This document shows, piece after piece, positions 44,295 through 51,947 of a DNA stretch of 64,000 nucleotides. This DNA is from Negativicutes bacterium (GTDB taxonomy: Bacteria; Bacillota_C; Negativicutes; Sporomusales_B; JARLHX01): assembly GCA_031292015.1 (NCBI GenBank), contig JARLHY010000087.1, positions 15,520 through 79,519 of the forward strand, read 5' to 3'. The position numbers and the translations under genes were made by a program. The notes beneath the pieces are model-generated. The model did no database searches. It was not told the origin of the DNA and saw only the letters and a program-made list of their open reading frames with translations. Position 1 is the stretch's first letter. Each line of letters starts with the position of its first letter.

Positions 44295-46279
44295 GAGAAA
44301 CTAACTTTTTGATTGCCGTTCCCATCCCTTGCTTTGTACAGGAGGGTTTCCGCCATTTCTTCATTAACCGGCGGACAGCAAATGAATCCCTGAAGAAAAT
44401 CGCAGCGGCTCTTTTTTAGAATGTTGACCTGCTCGGAGTTTTCCACCCCTTCAGCCACAACCTTCAAACCAAGGCTGTGGGCAAGAGAAATAATCGCCCT
44501 GACCATATTCACGTCATTTTTTTGCCGCTGCAGATTAGCAATGAAACTTTTGTCAATTTTTAACAACCCCAGGGGTAGTGTGTTAAGATAGTTGAGTGAC
44601 GAGTATCCGGTTCCAAAGTCGTCCAAACTGATGCACACCCCCATTTCTCTGAGTGCTTCCAGCTTGGCTATTGCCTTCATGTTACCGTGAATCATGATGC
44701 TTTCCGTGATTTCCAGTTCGAGATAACACGGGTCCAGCCCGGTGTCATCCAAGGCTTCAACAATACGGCTCACAAAACTCTCTTGTTCAAACTCCCTGGA
44801 CGATATGTTCACAGCAACAGGAATCTTGGGGAGACCTTTATTCTGCCATTCTTTATTTGTCCGGCACGCCTGCCTCAATACCCAGTCGCCATACCTAAGA
44901 ATCAGCCGATTTTCCTCGGCAATAGGAATGAACTGATCCGGCGGAACATTTCCCAGCCGGCTGCTGTGCCACCGCATCAAGGCTTCCATACCCCGTATTT
45001 CACCCGTCGAAATTTCAAATTGCGGCTGAAAAAACACCTTCAGCTCCTTTTGATCTAAAGCCTCCCGCAAATACCCCTCCATCCAGACCTTCTTCAAAAT
45101 TTCTTCTCTCATCCACTCATCAAAAAAGCAGCTTTGATTTTTCCCCTGCGCCTTTGACTTGTACATAGCCGTATCCGCATTTTTCAGCAATTCATCACCT
45201 GATCGGCCGTTCTCGGGGAAAACGGCAATGCCGATGCTGGCACTGAGCACATGGGTCGTATGATTAATCTTGCAAGGTTGGCTGGCTGCCTGGATGATTC
45301 TGCGCCCCACGGTATCGGCTTCTTTGATGTCGGAGTCGATCCGCATGAGAAGCGCAAACTCATCTCCTCCCATCCGGGACAAGGTGTCGGACTCGCGGAT
45401 GCAACGCTGAATTCTGCCGCCGATCTCCTTCAGCAATGCGTCGCCTGCTTCATGGCCCATCGTATCGTTGACTTTTTTAAAATTATCGAGATCGATAAAC
45501 ATCACTGCTAACTTACAGCCCGATCTTTTTGCATTTCTGACGGCATTTCCCAGCCGGTCCTTGAATAACATCCTGTTAGGCAGTCCGGTCAGCTTGTCAA
45601 AATAAGCCAGCCGGGTGATGGCCACTTCTCTTTTCTTACTGGTACCTTCAGCCTCTTTTTGTGTGGAAATATTGGTAAAAAGCATGCAGACAAGTTCGTT
45701 GCCTCCTAAATCCACCCGGCTGGCCGAAGACAGCACAGCGATGATATCCTTTGACTTCGAAAATAGGTTCATTTTTTTTCGTAGGGTCGATTGCTTCTTT
45801 GCCAAATAATTTTTAATTTCCACTTTTTCCTGAATATCAACCATATTCAGGATGGAAGAGCCGATAATCAGATCCCGCCGCTTTCCGATCATATCTGAAA
45901 ATGCCTTGTTGCAGGACAGAATCGTTCCATCCCTGGCGAGGCTCACATACCCTTCCGTCATCTGCTCGACAATGGCGCGGTATACATGATCCGCTTCATT
46001 CAACGCAAACAAAACCTGGGCTGTATCCGACAGATCCCCAATGATTTTTGTGCTGGGAGGGGGATATTGTCTGACCAGGGTTGGAGTCATCGTAATGTTG
46101 TCTTGTTTTGCTTTGTCGGGATAGTTCGCTAAATCGCAGACTTCGATCTGATAGTTCCCTTTCAGGTAGAGTTCACTCAGTTGCCGCAAATTGGCTTGTG
46201 CCCTAACGGATTTCAGTTTATGACCCGATACATAAAGTTTCAGTATTCCTTGTTCTTCTTTCGTTTGTTTCGAATCCAC
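44291..46279 (-). CDS. KaiB-PAS-GGDEF-EAL fusion protein
   Basis: A 662-residue cytoplasmic protein joining a clock-type domain to c-di-GMP turnover. Residues about 10-95 are a KaiB/SasA-N thioredoxin-like domain (LKLYVSGHKLKSVRAQANL, TPTLVRQYPPPSTKIIGDLS). A PAS domain follows (about 96-205), then a diguanylate cyclase with intact GGDEF (SRMGGDEFAL near 303) and an inhibitory-site RESD five residues before it, then an EAL phosphodiesterase with EALMRW, DDFGTGYSSL and VVAEGVE. Both enzymatic halves look active. GTG 46279 has GGGAAG at 8 nt. It lies 200 nt after kaiB and kaiC. By analogy with SasA, its KaiB domain could dock on KaiC, coupling KaiC state to c-di-GMP; that coupling is inference. 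Confidence 0.93.
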   Translation of the reverse strand: MDSKQTKEEQGILKLYVSGHKLKSVRAQANLRQLSELYLKGNYQIEVCDLANYPDKAKQDNITMTPTLVRQYPPPSTKIIGDLSDTAQVLFALNEADHVYRAIVEQMTEGYVSLARDGTILSCNKAFSDMIGKRRDLIIGSSILNMVDIQEKVEIKNYLAKKQSTLRKKMNLFSKSKDIIAVLSSASRVDLGGNELVCMLFTNISTQKEAEGTSKKREVAITRLAYFDKLTGLPNRMLFKDRLGNAVRNAKRSGCKLAVMFIDLDNFKKVNDTMGHEAGDALLKEIGGRIQRCIRESDTLSRMGGDEFALLMRIDSDIKEADTVGRRIIQAASQPCKINHTTHVLSASIGIAVFPENGRSGDELLKNADTAMYKSKAQGKNQSCFFDEWMREEILKKVWMEGYLREALDQKELKVFFQPQFEISTGEIRGMEALMRWHSSRLGNVPPDQFIPIAEENRLILRYGDWVLRQACRTNKEWQNKGLPKIPVAVNISSREFEQESFVSRIVEALDDTGLDPCYLELEITESIMIHGNMKAIAKLEALREMGVCISLDDFGTGYSSLNYLNTLPLGLLKIDKSFIANLQRQKNDVNMVRAIISLAHSLGLKVVAEGVENSEQVNILKKSRCDFLQGFICCPPVNEEMAETLLYKARDGNGNQKVSFS

Positions 46280-46479
46280 TCAGGCATCTTCCCTTCTGCG
46301 CGGTCCTATCCTGTCCGCTAGCGGAGCTCGACTATTCCCTCCATGCACAGCAGTCAGGAGATCCTTTGCCGCTGCATAATCCGGGGCAACAGATGCGGAT
46401 ACTCGTTAATAGGAACCGAAAACATCTCAGGGTAGTAATCGGCGAAGATCATGGCGAAAGTCCGCCGCCATTTTTATTC
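46280..46479 (-). other. Gap between kaiB and the KaiB-GGDEF-EAL gene, possible coding relic
   Basis: On the minus strand an ATG at about 46453 opens a 32-codon frame (MIFADYYPEMFSVPINEYP at the start) ending in TGA, without a ribosome site. Its composition looks protein-like, so it may be a leftover of a lost gene. An inverted repeat TCCGCTAGCGGA lies near 46310-46324. No promoter is evident. Confidence 0.3.
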
Positions 46480-46797
46480 CTAGTTAGGCGTGATGCTCAG
46501 CCCTACCAAAACTACCTCAGTATTTGACAGGTCGCCGATTATTTTCACAAGCGGAGGCGGAATTCGTCTGACCAGCGTGGGGATTGCCAGAATTTGGTCG
46601 GTTCGCCCGGCTTGCGGATTTTCCTCGATGTCAATGATCTCCAGCCGATACTTTCCTGCAAGATACTCATCGCAGATCTTACGAAGATTTGCGAAAGCTT
46701 TGACCGATTTCGCGCTATGGCCGGCGACATACAGACGCAGTATCCAGACTTCATCGCCGCCCTCTTCCAAGGACCGTTCCCAATCAGTACCCATCAT
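46480..46797 (-). CDS. kaiB: KaiB-like clock protein
   Basis: A 105-residue protein with the full KaiB signature: [60 protein letters not shown] and [10 protein letters not shown]. Cyanobacterial KaiB switches fold and binds the KaiC CI ring to drive the dephosphorylation phase. The C-terminal acidic tail of cyanobacterial KaiB is absent here. Either of two adjacent ATG codons (46797, 46794) may start; the second has better spacing from GGAGG. It lies 24 nt after kaiC. No kaiA is present, as in most non-cyanobacterial systems. Confidence 0.92.
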   Translation of the reverse strand: MMGTDWERSLEEGGDEVWILRLYVAGHSAKSVKAFANLRKICDEYLAGKYRLEIIDIEENPQAGRTDQILAIPTLVRRIPPPLVKIIGDLSNTEVVLVGLSITPN

Positions 46798-46821
46798 GCA
46801 CCCTCCCTTTCCACCTTAGCC

Positions 46822-48516
46822 TCAGTCCGCTTTACGCAACAGCGCGATTTCCTCGACATCCTTACCGAGATTTTTCGCCTGCGCTTCCTCCTGGGTTATG
46901 TATATCTCCAGTTCTTCCCTTTCAGACTCGAAAGAAGCCTGCAGTTCCGCAATGGCAGCCTCCATCTTTCTCCGTTTTCGCTCTATCTCCTGGCGTTTGC
47001 GTTCGATTTCCCGCTGCCGTATCAAGAACTGGGCTTTTTCCCTGGCTTCCTGGACATAACGGGCTGTCCCGGTCAACACACCCTCGGCTCCGGTGTATAC
47101 GTCCAGCAATTCAATGCCACTGCCGGTAAGGGCAAACTCCCTGATCTGGTTGGAATGGGCCATGCCGCGGGACTTCAGGACATAAAGACCGCGGTTGCGC
47201 TCGCCGTTCAGCTCGATATCTCGCAGGGCAATCCAGGTGTCGGCCTGCGAAGATATTCCAATCCCGGTCTTTTCTGCGCTGCTTACTCCTGACAGGTCCA
47301 ACAGTACGGCGGTTATCTGCTTGTGTTTCAGGAAATCGAGCAGCCGCGTCAGCATGCCTTTGACATCCGCCGCGTTGCCCACCGCGGTTAAGTCTGAGAT
47401 CGGATCAACAACGACGATTTTCGGGCCAAACTCATTGATTTTTTTATACATCGTCACCAGATGCATCTCAAGACCATAGTAGGTCGGCCGGGAAGCGATG
47501 AATTCCAGCAGCCCCTTGTCAACCCATTGTTTCAGGTCAATTCCCACTGAAGTCATATTGCGAATAATCTGGCTCCGCGATTCTTCGAACGCGAAATAAA
47601 GGCCCTTCTCGCCCCTACGACACGTTGCATCCACTGCCTGGGCAGCCAGGGTCGTCTTTCCCGTCCCTGCCGTCCCGGATATCAGGATGCTGCTGCCGAC
47701 ATAATAGCCCTGTCCGCCGAGCATGTTATCCAGCCTGTTGACCCCAGTAGAAGCTCTGACTGTGGGGGCGCCGGCGTTCAGCTCAATCGACGTAATGGGC
47801 ATAATGCACACGCCGTGTTCATCAATCAAAAACGGATATTCGTTCGTTCCATGGGCCGAGCCGCGATATTTTCTGATCGTGAGGCGCCGGGTCGCGATGT
47901 TGTCGACAACCTTTTGATCCAGCATGATCACGCAGTCGGATACATACTCCTCAATGCCATGCCGGGTAAGCGTACCGGTGCCCTGTTCACCGGTGATAAT
48001 TGCGGTGACCCCTCTTGCCTTCAGCCAGCGGAACAGCCGGCGAAGTTCGGCCCGTAGTATCGATGTATTGTTCAGGCCGGAAAAAAGGGCTTCGATGGTG
48101 TCGAGCACCACCCGTTTGGCGCCGATCGAACTGATGGCCAGATCAAGACGCACGAAAAGCCCTTCCAGATCGTATTCTCCGGCTTCGGCGATTTCACTTC
48201 GGTCCAGAAATATGTAATCCAGTCCAATTTTGTTTCTATTGACCAGTTCGTTTAAATCCACCCCTAGGGATGCCATATTCTGCGTAAGTTCTGTTTCATT
48301 CTCCTCAAAGGATATAAACACGCCGGGTTCATCATACAGGGTCGCACCGTTAACCAGAAACTGCATTGCAAACAGCGTCTTGCCGCACCCTGCCGCCCCG
48401 CAGACAAGGGATGTTCTCCCCCGTGGCAACCCGCCGTAAGTAATACTGTCAAATCCGTCAATTCCGGTAAGGCACTTTTGCAATTGATGGCCTATGTCCG
48501 CATAAGTGGAACCCAT
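46822..48516 (-). CDS. kaiC: KaiC-like clock ATPase with C-terminal coiled coil
   Basis: Double-domain RecA-like ATPase of 564 residues. CI holds the Walker A GAAGCGKT and the catalytic pair in ISFEENETEL; CII holds GTAGTGKT and YFAFEESRSQ. The CII autophosphorylation loop reads TGIGISSQADTW: S422 and S423 align with S431 and T432 of Synechococcus KaiC, and T417 with T426. After about residue 485 the protein ends in a long Arg/Lys/Glu-rich coiled coil (REIERKRQEIERKRRKMEAA) instead of the KaiA-binding tail. ATG 48516 follows GGGAGG at 7 nt. First gene of kaiC-kaiB-KaiB/GGDEF/EAL, behind an 11-bp-repeat promoter. Oscillation cannot be inferred from sequence. Confidence 0.94.
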   Translation of the reverse strand: MGSTYADIGHQLQKCLTGIDGFDSITYGGLPRGRTSLVCGAAGCGKTLFAMQFLVNGATLYDEPGVFISFEENETELTQNMASLGVDLNELVNRNKIGLDYIFLDRSEIAEAGEYDLEGLFVRLDLAISSIGAKRVVLDTIEALFSGLNNTSILRAELRRLFRWLKARGVTAIITGEQGTGTLTRHGIEEYVSDCVIMLDQKVVDNIATRRLTIRKYRGSAHGTNEYPFLIDEHGVCIMPITSIELNAGAPTVRASTGVNRLDNMLGGQGYYVGSSILISGTAGTGKTTLAAQAVDATCRRGEKGLYFAFEESRSQIIRNMTSVGIDLKQWVDKGLLEFIASRPTYYGLEMHLVTMYKKINEFGPKIVVVDPISDLTAVGNAADVKGMLTRLLDFLKHKQITAVLLDLSGVSSAEKTGIGISSQADTWIALRDIELNGERNRGLYVLKSRGMAHSNQIREFALTGSGIELLDVYTGAEGVLTGTARYVQEAREKAQFLIRQREIERKRQEIERKRRKMEAAIAELQASFESEREELEIYITQEEAQAKNLGKDVEEIALLRKAD

Positions 48517-48622
48517 CGTGGCACCTCCCAATTACAATATCTACTCCAGGCTTAAGTGAGAAAGTACAAACCTATCGACCAATTGGCGCAGATCTCCGCG
48601 AAAAATCAACTTTCTCAATAAA

Positions 48623-48676
48623 ATGATATAGGACATCGTCCGTAAAATCCTGATCGAATCATGACCTAAACCTTAC
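48623..48676 (-). promoter_or_regulatory. 11-bp-repeat operator and promoter, kai operon
   Basis: Minus strand half-sites start at 48676 (GTAAG), 48665 (GTCAT), 48654 (ATCAG) and 48643 (ACGGA, degenerate). The -10 TATCAT (48628-48623) is at the standard 15-nt distance, about 107 nt before kaiC. Confidence 0.68.
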
Positions 48677-48740
48677 AATTGCCTGACAGCACCGCCCTTA
48701 TTTGCACTATCGTCGATAATACTCGCACCAGGTGAAACAG

Positions 48741-48766
48741 AAAAAGGGCCTGCGTCTCCGCAAACC
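48741..48766 (-). terminator. Terminator of the alcohol dehydrogenase gene
   Basis: Minus strand hairpin GGG-TT-TGCG-GAGA-CGCA-GG-CCC followed by TTTTTC. It separates the dehydrogenase transcript from the kai promoter. Confidence 0.75.
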
Positions 48767-48835
48767 CCTGAAAAGCCTGGCACCTGCCACACTTCGAACG
48801 TACCGCCGGCGGGTCTGATGTCCGCCCCAAGATTA

Positions 48836-49897
48836 CTAAAGAAAGGCAACAGGTTTGATTAAATCGGCCGGCTTCTCAACCATCAGCTGAAAGGCAGGCT
48901 CCACTCCCGCAAAAGAATTGAATCTGTGGGTTATCAACAGGGTGGGATCCACCCGTTTTGCCCTTACCAGTCCCAACAGTTTCTCCATGCGCAGTCTGCC
49001 GCCGGGAGTAAGTCCGCCGACAATCGTTTTATGGGCCAGGCCGCTGCCCCATTGAAGGTTGGGAATCGGCAGAATATCCACGTCGGTGAAAAAATTGAGA
49101 TTGGCAACAGTGCCGCCGGCTCTGACCGTTTTTATCGCCGATTTAAAAGCATCGGCATCGCCTCCGGCGATAATCACCCGGTCTACCCCCGCTTTATTGG
49201 TCAAGCCCTGGATCTGCTTGGCGACATCTCCATCCATATAGTTGACTGCATCGGTAGCCCCGTAAGTCTTGGCAAGCTCGAAACGGTTATTTCTCGCATC
49301 CACGACGAAAACCCTTGAAGCCCCTCTTAAGACCGCGCCGGCAACCGCCATCAGGCCGACAGGTCCGATACCGATAACGGCAACCGTATCGCCAAATTCC
49401 ACGCCCGCAAGTTCCACGCCGTGAAAGCCGGTACTCACCATGTCGACAGTCATTAAACCTTCTTCCAGCGAAACGTCCTCAGGCAAATGAGCCAAATTCA
49501 TGTCGGCGTCGGGGACTCTGAAAAACTCCGAAAAAACCCCGTCAATCGAAAAGGCAAACTTAAAGGAACCATTCATTCTGTCCGGGTGCTGATGGTATTT
49601 TCCCTGAACGTTTTTGTGCCGCCAATCAGGCGTCACAGACGGAATTACTACCCGATCCCCTGCTTTAAAATCTGTTACAAGGCTGCCTACGGCTTCAACG
49701 AGCCCCACAGATTCATGTCCAAGAACCCTGTTTTTTAAAAAAGCGGGGCTGCCGATATGAAAGGCGTTATGTACATCGGAAGAGCAGGGTGCCATCGCCA
49801 GGGGCCTGATCAGGGCATCTAAAACACCGATTTCCGGTATCGGCTTTTCAAACCAGCCCACCTTCGCCCCAGGCTCAACAATACCAAAACATTTCAT
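48836..49897 (-). CDS. NADP-type zinc secondary alcohol dehydrogenase
   Basis: Medium-chain dehydrogenase of 353 residues close to the isopropanol dehydrogenases of Thermoanaerobacter brockii and Clostridium beijerinckii. Catalytic zinc ligands appear in APCSSDVH (Cys), LGHESVG (His, Glu) and DADMNLA (Asp). The coenzyme motif is VAVIGIGPVGLMAVAGA. The structural-zinc loop is missing, as expected for this subgroup. ATG 49897 follows GGGAGG; upstream codons in frame lack a ribosome site. It is separated from the 4-hydroxybutyrate genes by a terminator. Reduction of ketones or aldehydes with NAD(P)H is likely, substrate uncertain. Confidence 0.92.
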   Translation of the reverse strand: MKCFGIVEPGAKVGWFEKPIPEIGVLDALIRPLAMAPCSSDVHNAFHIGSPAFLKNRVLGHESVGLVEAVGSLVTDFKAGDRVVIPSVTPDWRHKNVQGKYHQHPDRMNGSFKFAFSIDGVFSEFFRVPDADMNLAHLPEDVSLEEGLMTVDMVSTGFHGVELAGVEFGDTVAVIGIGPVGLMAVAGAVLRGASRVFVVDARNNRFELAKTYGATDAVNYMDGDVAKQIQGLTNKAGVDRVIIAGGDADAFKSAIKTVRAGGTVANLNFFTDVDILPIPNLQWGSGLAHKTIVGGLTPGGRLRMEKLLGLVRAKRVDPTLLITHRFNSFAGVEPAFQLMVEKPADLIKPVAFL

Positions 49898-50059
49898 AAA
49901 CAAACCTCCCTTGTTGATTTCTTGCTTTATTCGTTCTTCCGGCGAAATGCCCATAACAACCCTTTGACGTGTCTGTTTGGGTCTCTACTACAGATTGATC
50001 TTTTCTTCGCCATCCGGCACCGGTTTATCCTCCCAGAAAACGGTATTTTGTTCATAAAC

Positions 50060-50089
50060 GACAAATAGGCCCGACGGGCCTATTTGTCA
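50060..50089 (-). terminator. Terminator after abfT
   Basis: Perfect 14-bp stem GACAAATAGGCCCG/CGGGCCTATTTGTC with almost no loop, followed on the minus strand by GTTTATG. Confidence 0.7.
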
Positions 50090-50189
50090 TGGAATTTCTT
50101 TTACAATATTGTTGGGGAATGGCTTGACCGATAGTTCAAATCAGCCGGATGACGGCATCCGCAAGTGCAGCTGGCTTCTGATCAGGAGA

Positions 50190-51485
50190 TCAACAGAGGC
50201 CCTTGCTTGTTGCTTCCTCTGTCAACGCGGCGCGAAAATCGGGATGAGCGATGGCAATCAGCGCCTGGGCGCGCTGGCAGAGACTCTTGCCGCGAAGATC
50301 GGCGCAGCCGTACTCGGTGACAACATAGTGAACGTCATTTCTCGACGTGGATACTGCCGCCCCTTTGTCAAGTTCACAGGCGATGCGGGATATCTTTCCT
50401 CCGGCAGCGGTTGACGGCAAGGCAATAATCGATTTGCCGCCAGGCGAACGGCTGGCTCCCCGGACAAAATCCACCTGGCCGCCAATGCCGCTGAACTGCC
50501 GGCTGCCGATCATCTCGGCGTTGACCTGCCCCATCAGGTCCACCTGGAGGGCCGAATTGATTGATATCATATTTTCATGCTGGCCGATGATATTAGGATC
50601 GTTGACATAATCGACAGGCTGCATTTCGACAGCCGGGTTATGGTCCACGAAATCATACAGCTTGCGGGTGCCCATGAGGAAAGTAGCCGTGAATTTCCCG
50701 GTGTTAATGGTTTTCTTCTTGTTGGTTACCACCCCGGTTTCCGCCAAAAAGACCACCCCGTCGGAAAACATCTCCGAGTGAATCCCAAGGTCTTTTTTGT
50801 CTTTCAGAAACAGCAGCACAGCGTCGGGAATGGCGCCAATGCCGAGTTGGAGCGTCGCTCCGTCCGGGATCAGACTGGCTACATTCTCGCCGATCTTGCT
50901 TTCCACCTCGCCGATTTTGGGTGGTTTCAGTTCAATGAGCGGTTCGTCTTTTTCCACGATGCAGGTGATCTTCTCAACAGCGATCCGGGCGCCGCTTGTC
51001 CAGGGCATTTGGCTGTTCACCTGGGCGATAACCGTCTTGGCGCATTCGGCGGCAGGAAGAGTATAGTCCGCGGATACGCCCAGACTGCAAAAACCGTTCT
51101 CGTCCGGCGGGGTGACCTGCATAAGGACAACATCGACAGGCAATATATTATTTTTAAACAGACGCGGTGCTTCCGAGAAAAAACACGGTGTGAAATCCCC
51201 CCGTTTTTCCTCGATCGCTTTTCTGGTAGTCGCCCCGACAAAAATGGTATTGTGCCGGAAACTCTGCTCCATGCCTGGCTGGGCGTATTTGGCCGGTCCC
51301 ATGGCTACCATATGGAAGATCTCTACATTTCTCAGTTCCGGCGCCCGGTCGACTAGCGCCCCGACCAGTGTCGGCGGTTCACCGCAGGCATGGCCGATGA
51401 CCACCCTGTCCCCGGATTTCACATGCTGCAGGGCCTCCGCCGCTGAGACGATTTTTTTTTGGTAACGGTCTCGCCAATTGCTCAA
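50190..51485 (-). CDS. abfT: 4-hydroxybutyrate CoA-transferase
   Basis: Class I CoA-transferase, 431 residues, strongly similar in layout to AbfT of Clostridium aminobutyricum: VKSGDRVVIGHACGEPP, QVTPPDENGFCSLGVSADYT, DGATLQLGIGAIPDAVL, LGIHSEMFSDGVV (active-site Glu) and FSGIGGQVDFVRGA. It moves CoA from acetyl-CoA or butyryl-CoA to 4-hydroxybutyrate. The frame is open upstream to an ATG at 51569. TTG 51485, with GAGGG at 8 nt, gives the family N terminus (SNWRDRYQKKI), so that start is chosen. A terminator-like hairpin and an inverted repeat lie in its leader, suggesting separate control from the NifU-like gene above. Confidence 0.93.
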   Translation of the reverse strand: MSNWRDRYQKKIVSAAEALQHVKSGDRVVIGHACGEPPTLVGALVDRAPELRNVEIFHMVAMGPAKYAQPGMEQSFRHNTIFVGATTRKAIEEKRGDFTPCFFSEAPRLFKNNILPVDVVLMQVTPPDENGFCSLGVSADYTLPAAECAKTVIAQVNSQMPWTSGARIAVEKITCIVEKDEPLIELKPPKIGEVESKIGENVASLIPDGATLQLGIGAIPDAVLLFLKDKKDLGIHSEMFSDGVVFLAETGVVTNKKKTINTGKFTATFLMGTRKLYDFVDHNPAVEMQPVDYVNDPNIIGQHENMISINSALQVDLMGQVNAEMIGSRQFSGIGGQVDFVRGASRSPGGKSIIALPSTAAGGKISRIACELDKGAAVSTSRNDVHYVVTEYGCADLRGKSLCQRAQALIAIAHPDFRAALTEEATSKGLC

Positions 51486-51512
51486 AGTAAAATCCCTCGC
51501 TTTCTGGGTTAT

Positions 51513-51537
51513 CAGACTGCTGATTATCATCAGTCTG
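51513..51537. promoter_or_regulatory. 25-bp inverted repeat in the abfT leader
   Basis: CAGACTG (51513-51519) is repeated inverted as CAGTCTG (51531-51537), with inner CTGAT/ATCAG arms. It could be an operator or an RNA hairpin just after the terminator-like stem. Confidence 0.4.
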
Positions 51538-51542
51538 TCAAC

Positions 51543-51600
51543 AAAAATGCCGCGCCCGTATGCCGTCATTTTTCCCTGACTACCGGCGATACGGGCGCGG
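51543..51600 (-). terminator. Strong hairpin with U-run between nifU-like gene and abfT
   Basis: Perfect 12-bp stem CCGCGCCCGTAT/ATACGGGCGCGG (51550-51561, 51589-51600) followed on the minus strand by CATTTTTG. It would terminate or attenuate readthrough into abfT. Confidence 0.65.
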
Positions 51601-51644
51601 CCTGTTCGCGGACTGCACCCGCCGCGGAAAGTTACGCTGAAAAG

Positions 51645-51938
51645 TTACTGTTCATTATTGGTCCGTCCCTTGCGAAGCATCGCCAGCGCCATGTTGATCA
51701 ATTCGTCGCTTACCTGGTGTACAGCTATCACACCTTTGATCTCCGGGCAGGCTTCTTTCAGCGCCGTCTCCACAAGCTCGGTTATGGTCTGCTGTTGACC
51801 GGGGCATCCACTGCATGCCCCGGTCAGCCTCACCTTGACAAATCCGTCGGGAGTTATTTCCTCGAGTTCAATGCCGCCGTTATGCTCCTGAAGCACAGGC
51901 AGCACTTTTTGGTTGATAACTTCTTGGATTTTTTGCAT
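51645..51938 (-). CDS. NifU C-terminal domain-like Fe-S scaffold protein
   Basis: A 97-residue NifU-C/Nfu-type protein. The cluster-binding CxxC is in LTGACSGCPGQQQTITELVE; the start VINQKVLPVLQEHNGGIEL is also standard. Such proteins deliver [4Fe-4S] clusters to target enzymes. Placement 9 nt after the dehydratase gene, whose product needs a [4Fe-4S] cluster, suggests a dedicated maturation partner. Same strand and operon as the permease and AbfD. Confidence 0.92.
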   Translation of the reverse strand: MQKIQEVINQKVLPVLQEHNGGIELEEITPDGFVKVRLTGACSGCPGQQQTITELVETALKEACPEIKGVIAVHQVSDELINMALAMLRKGRTNNEQ

Positions 51939-51947
51939 GACACCGGC

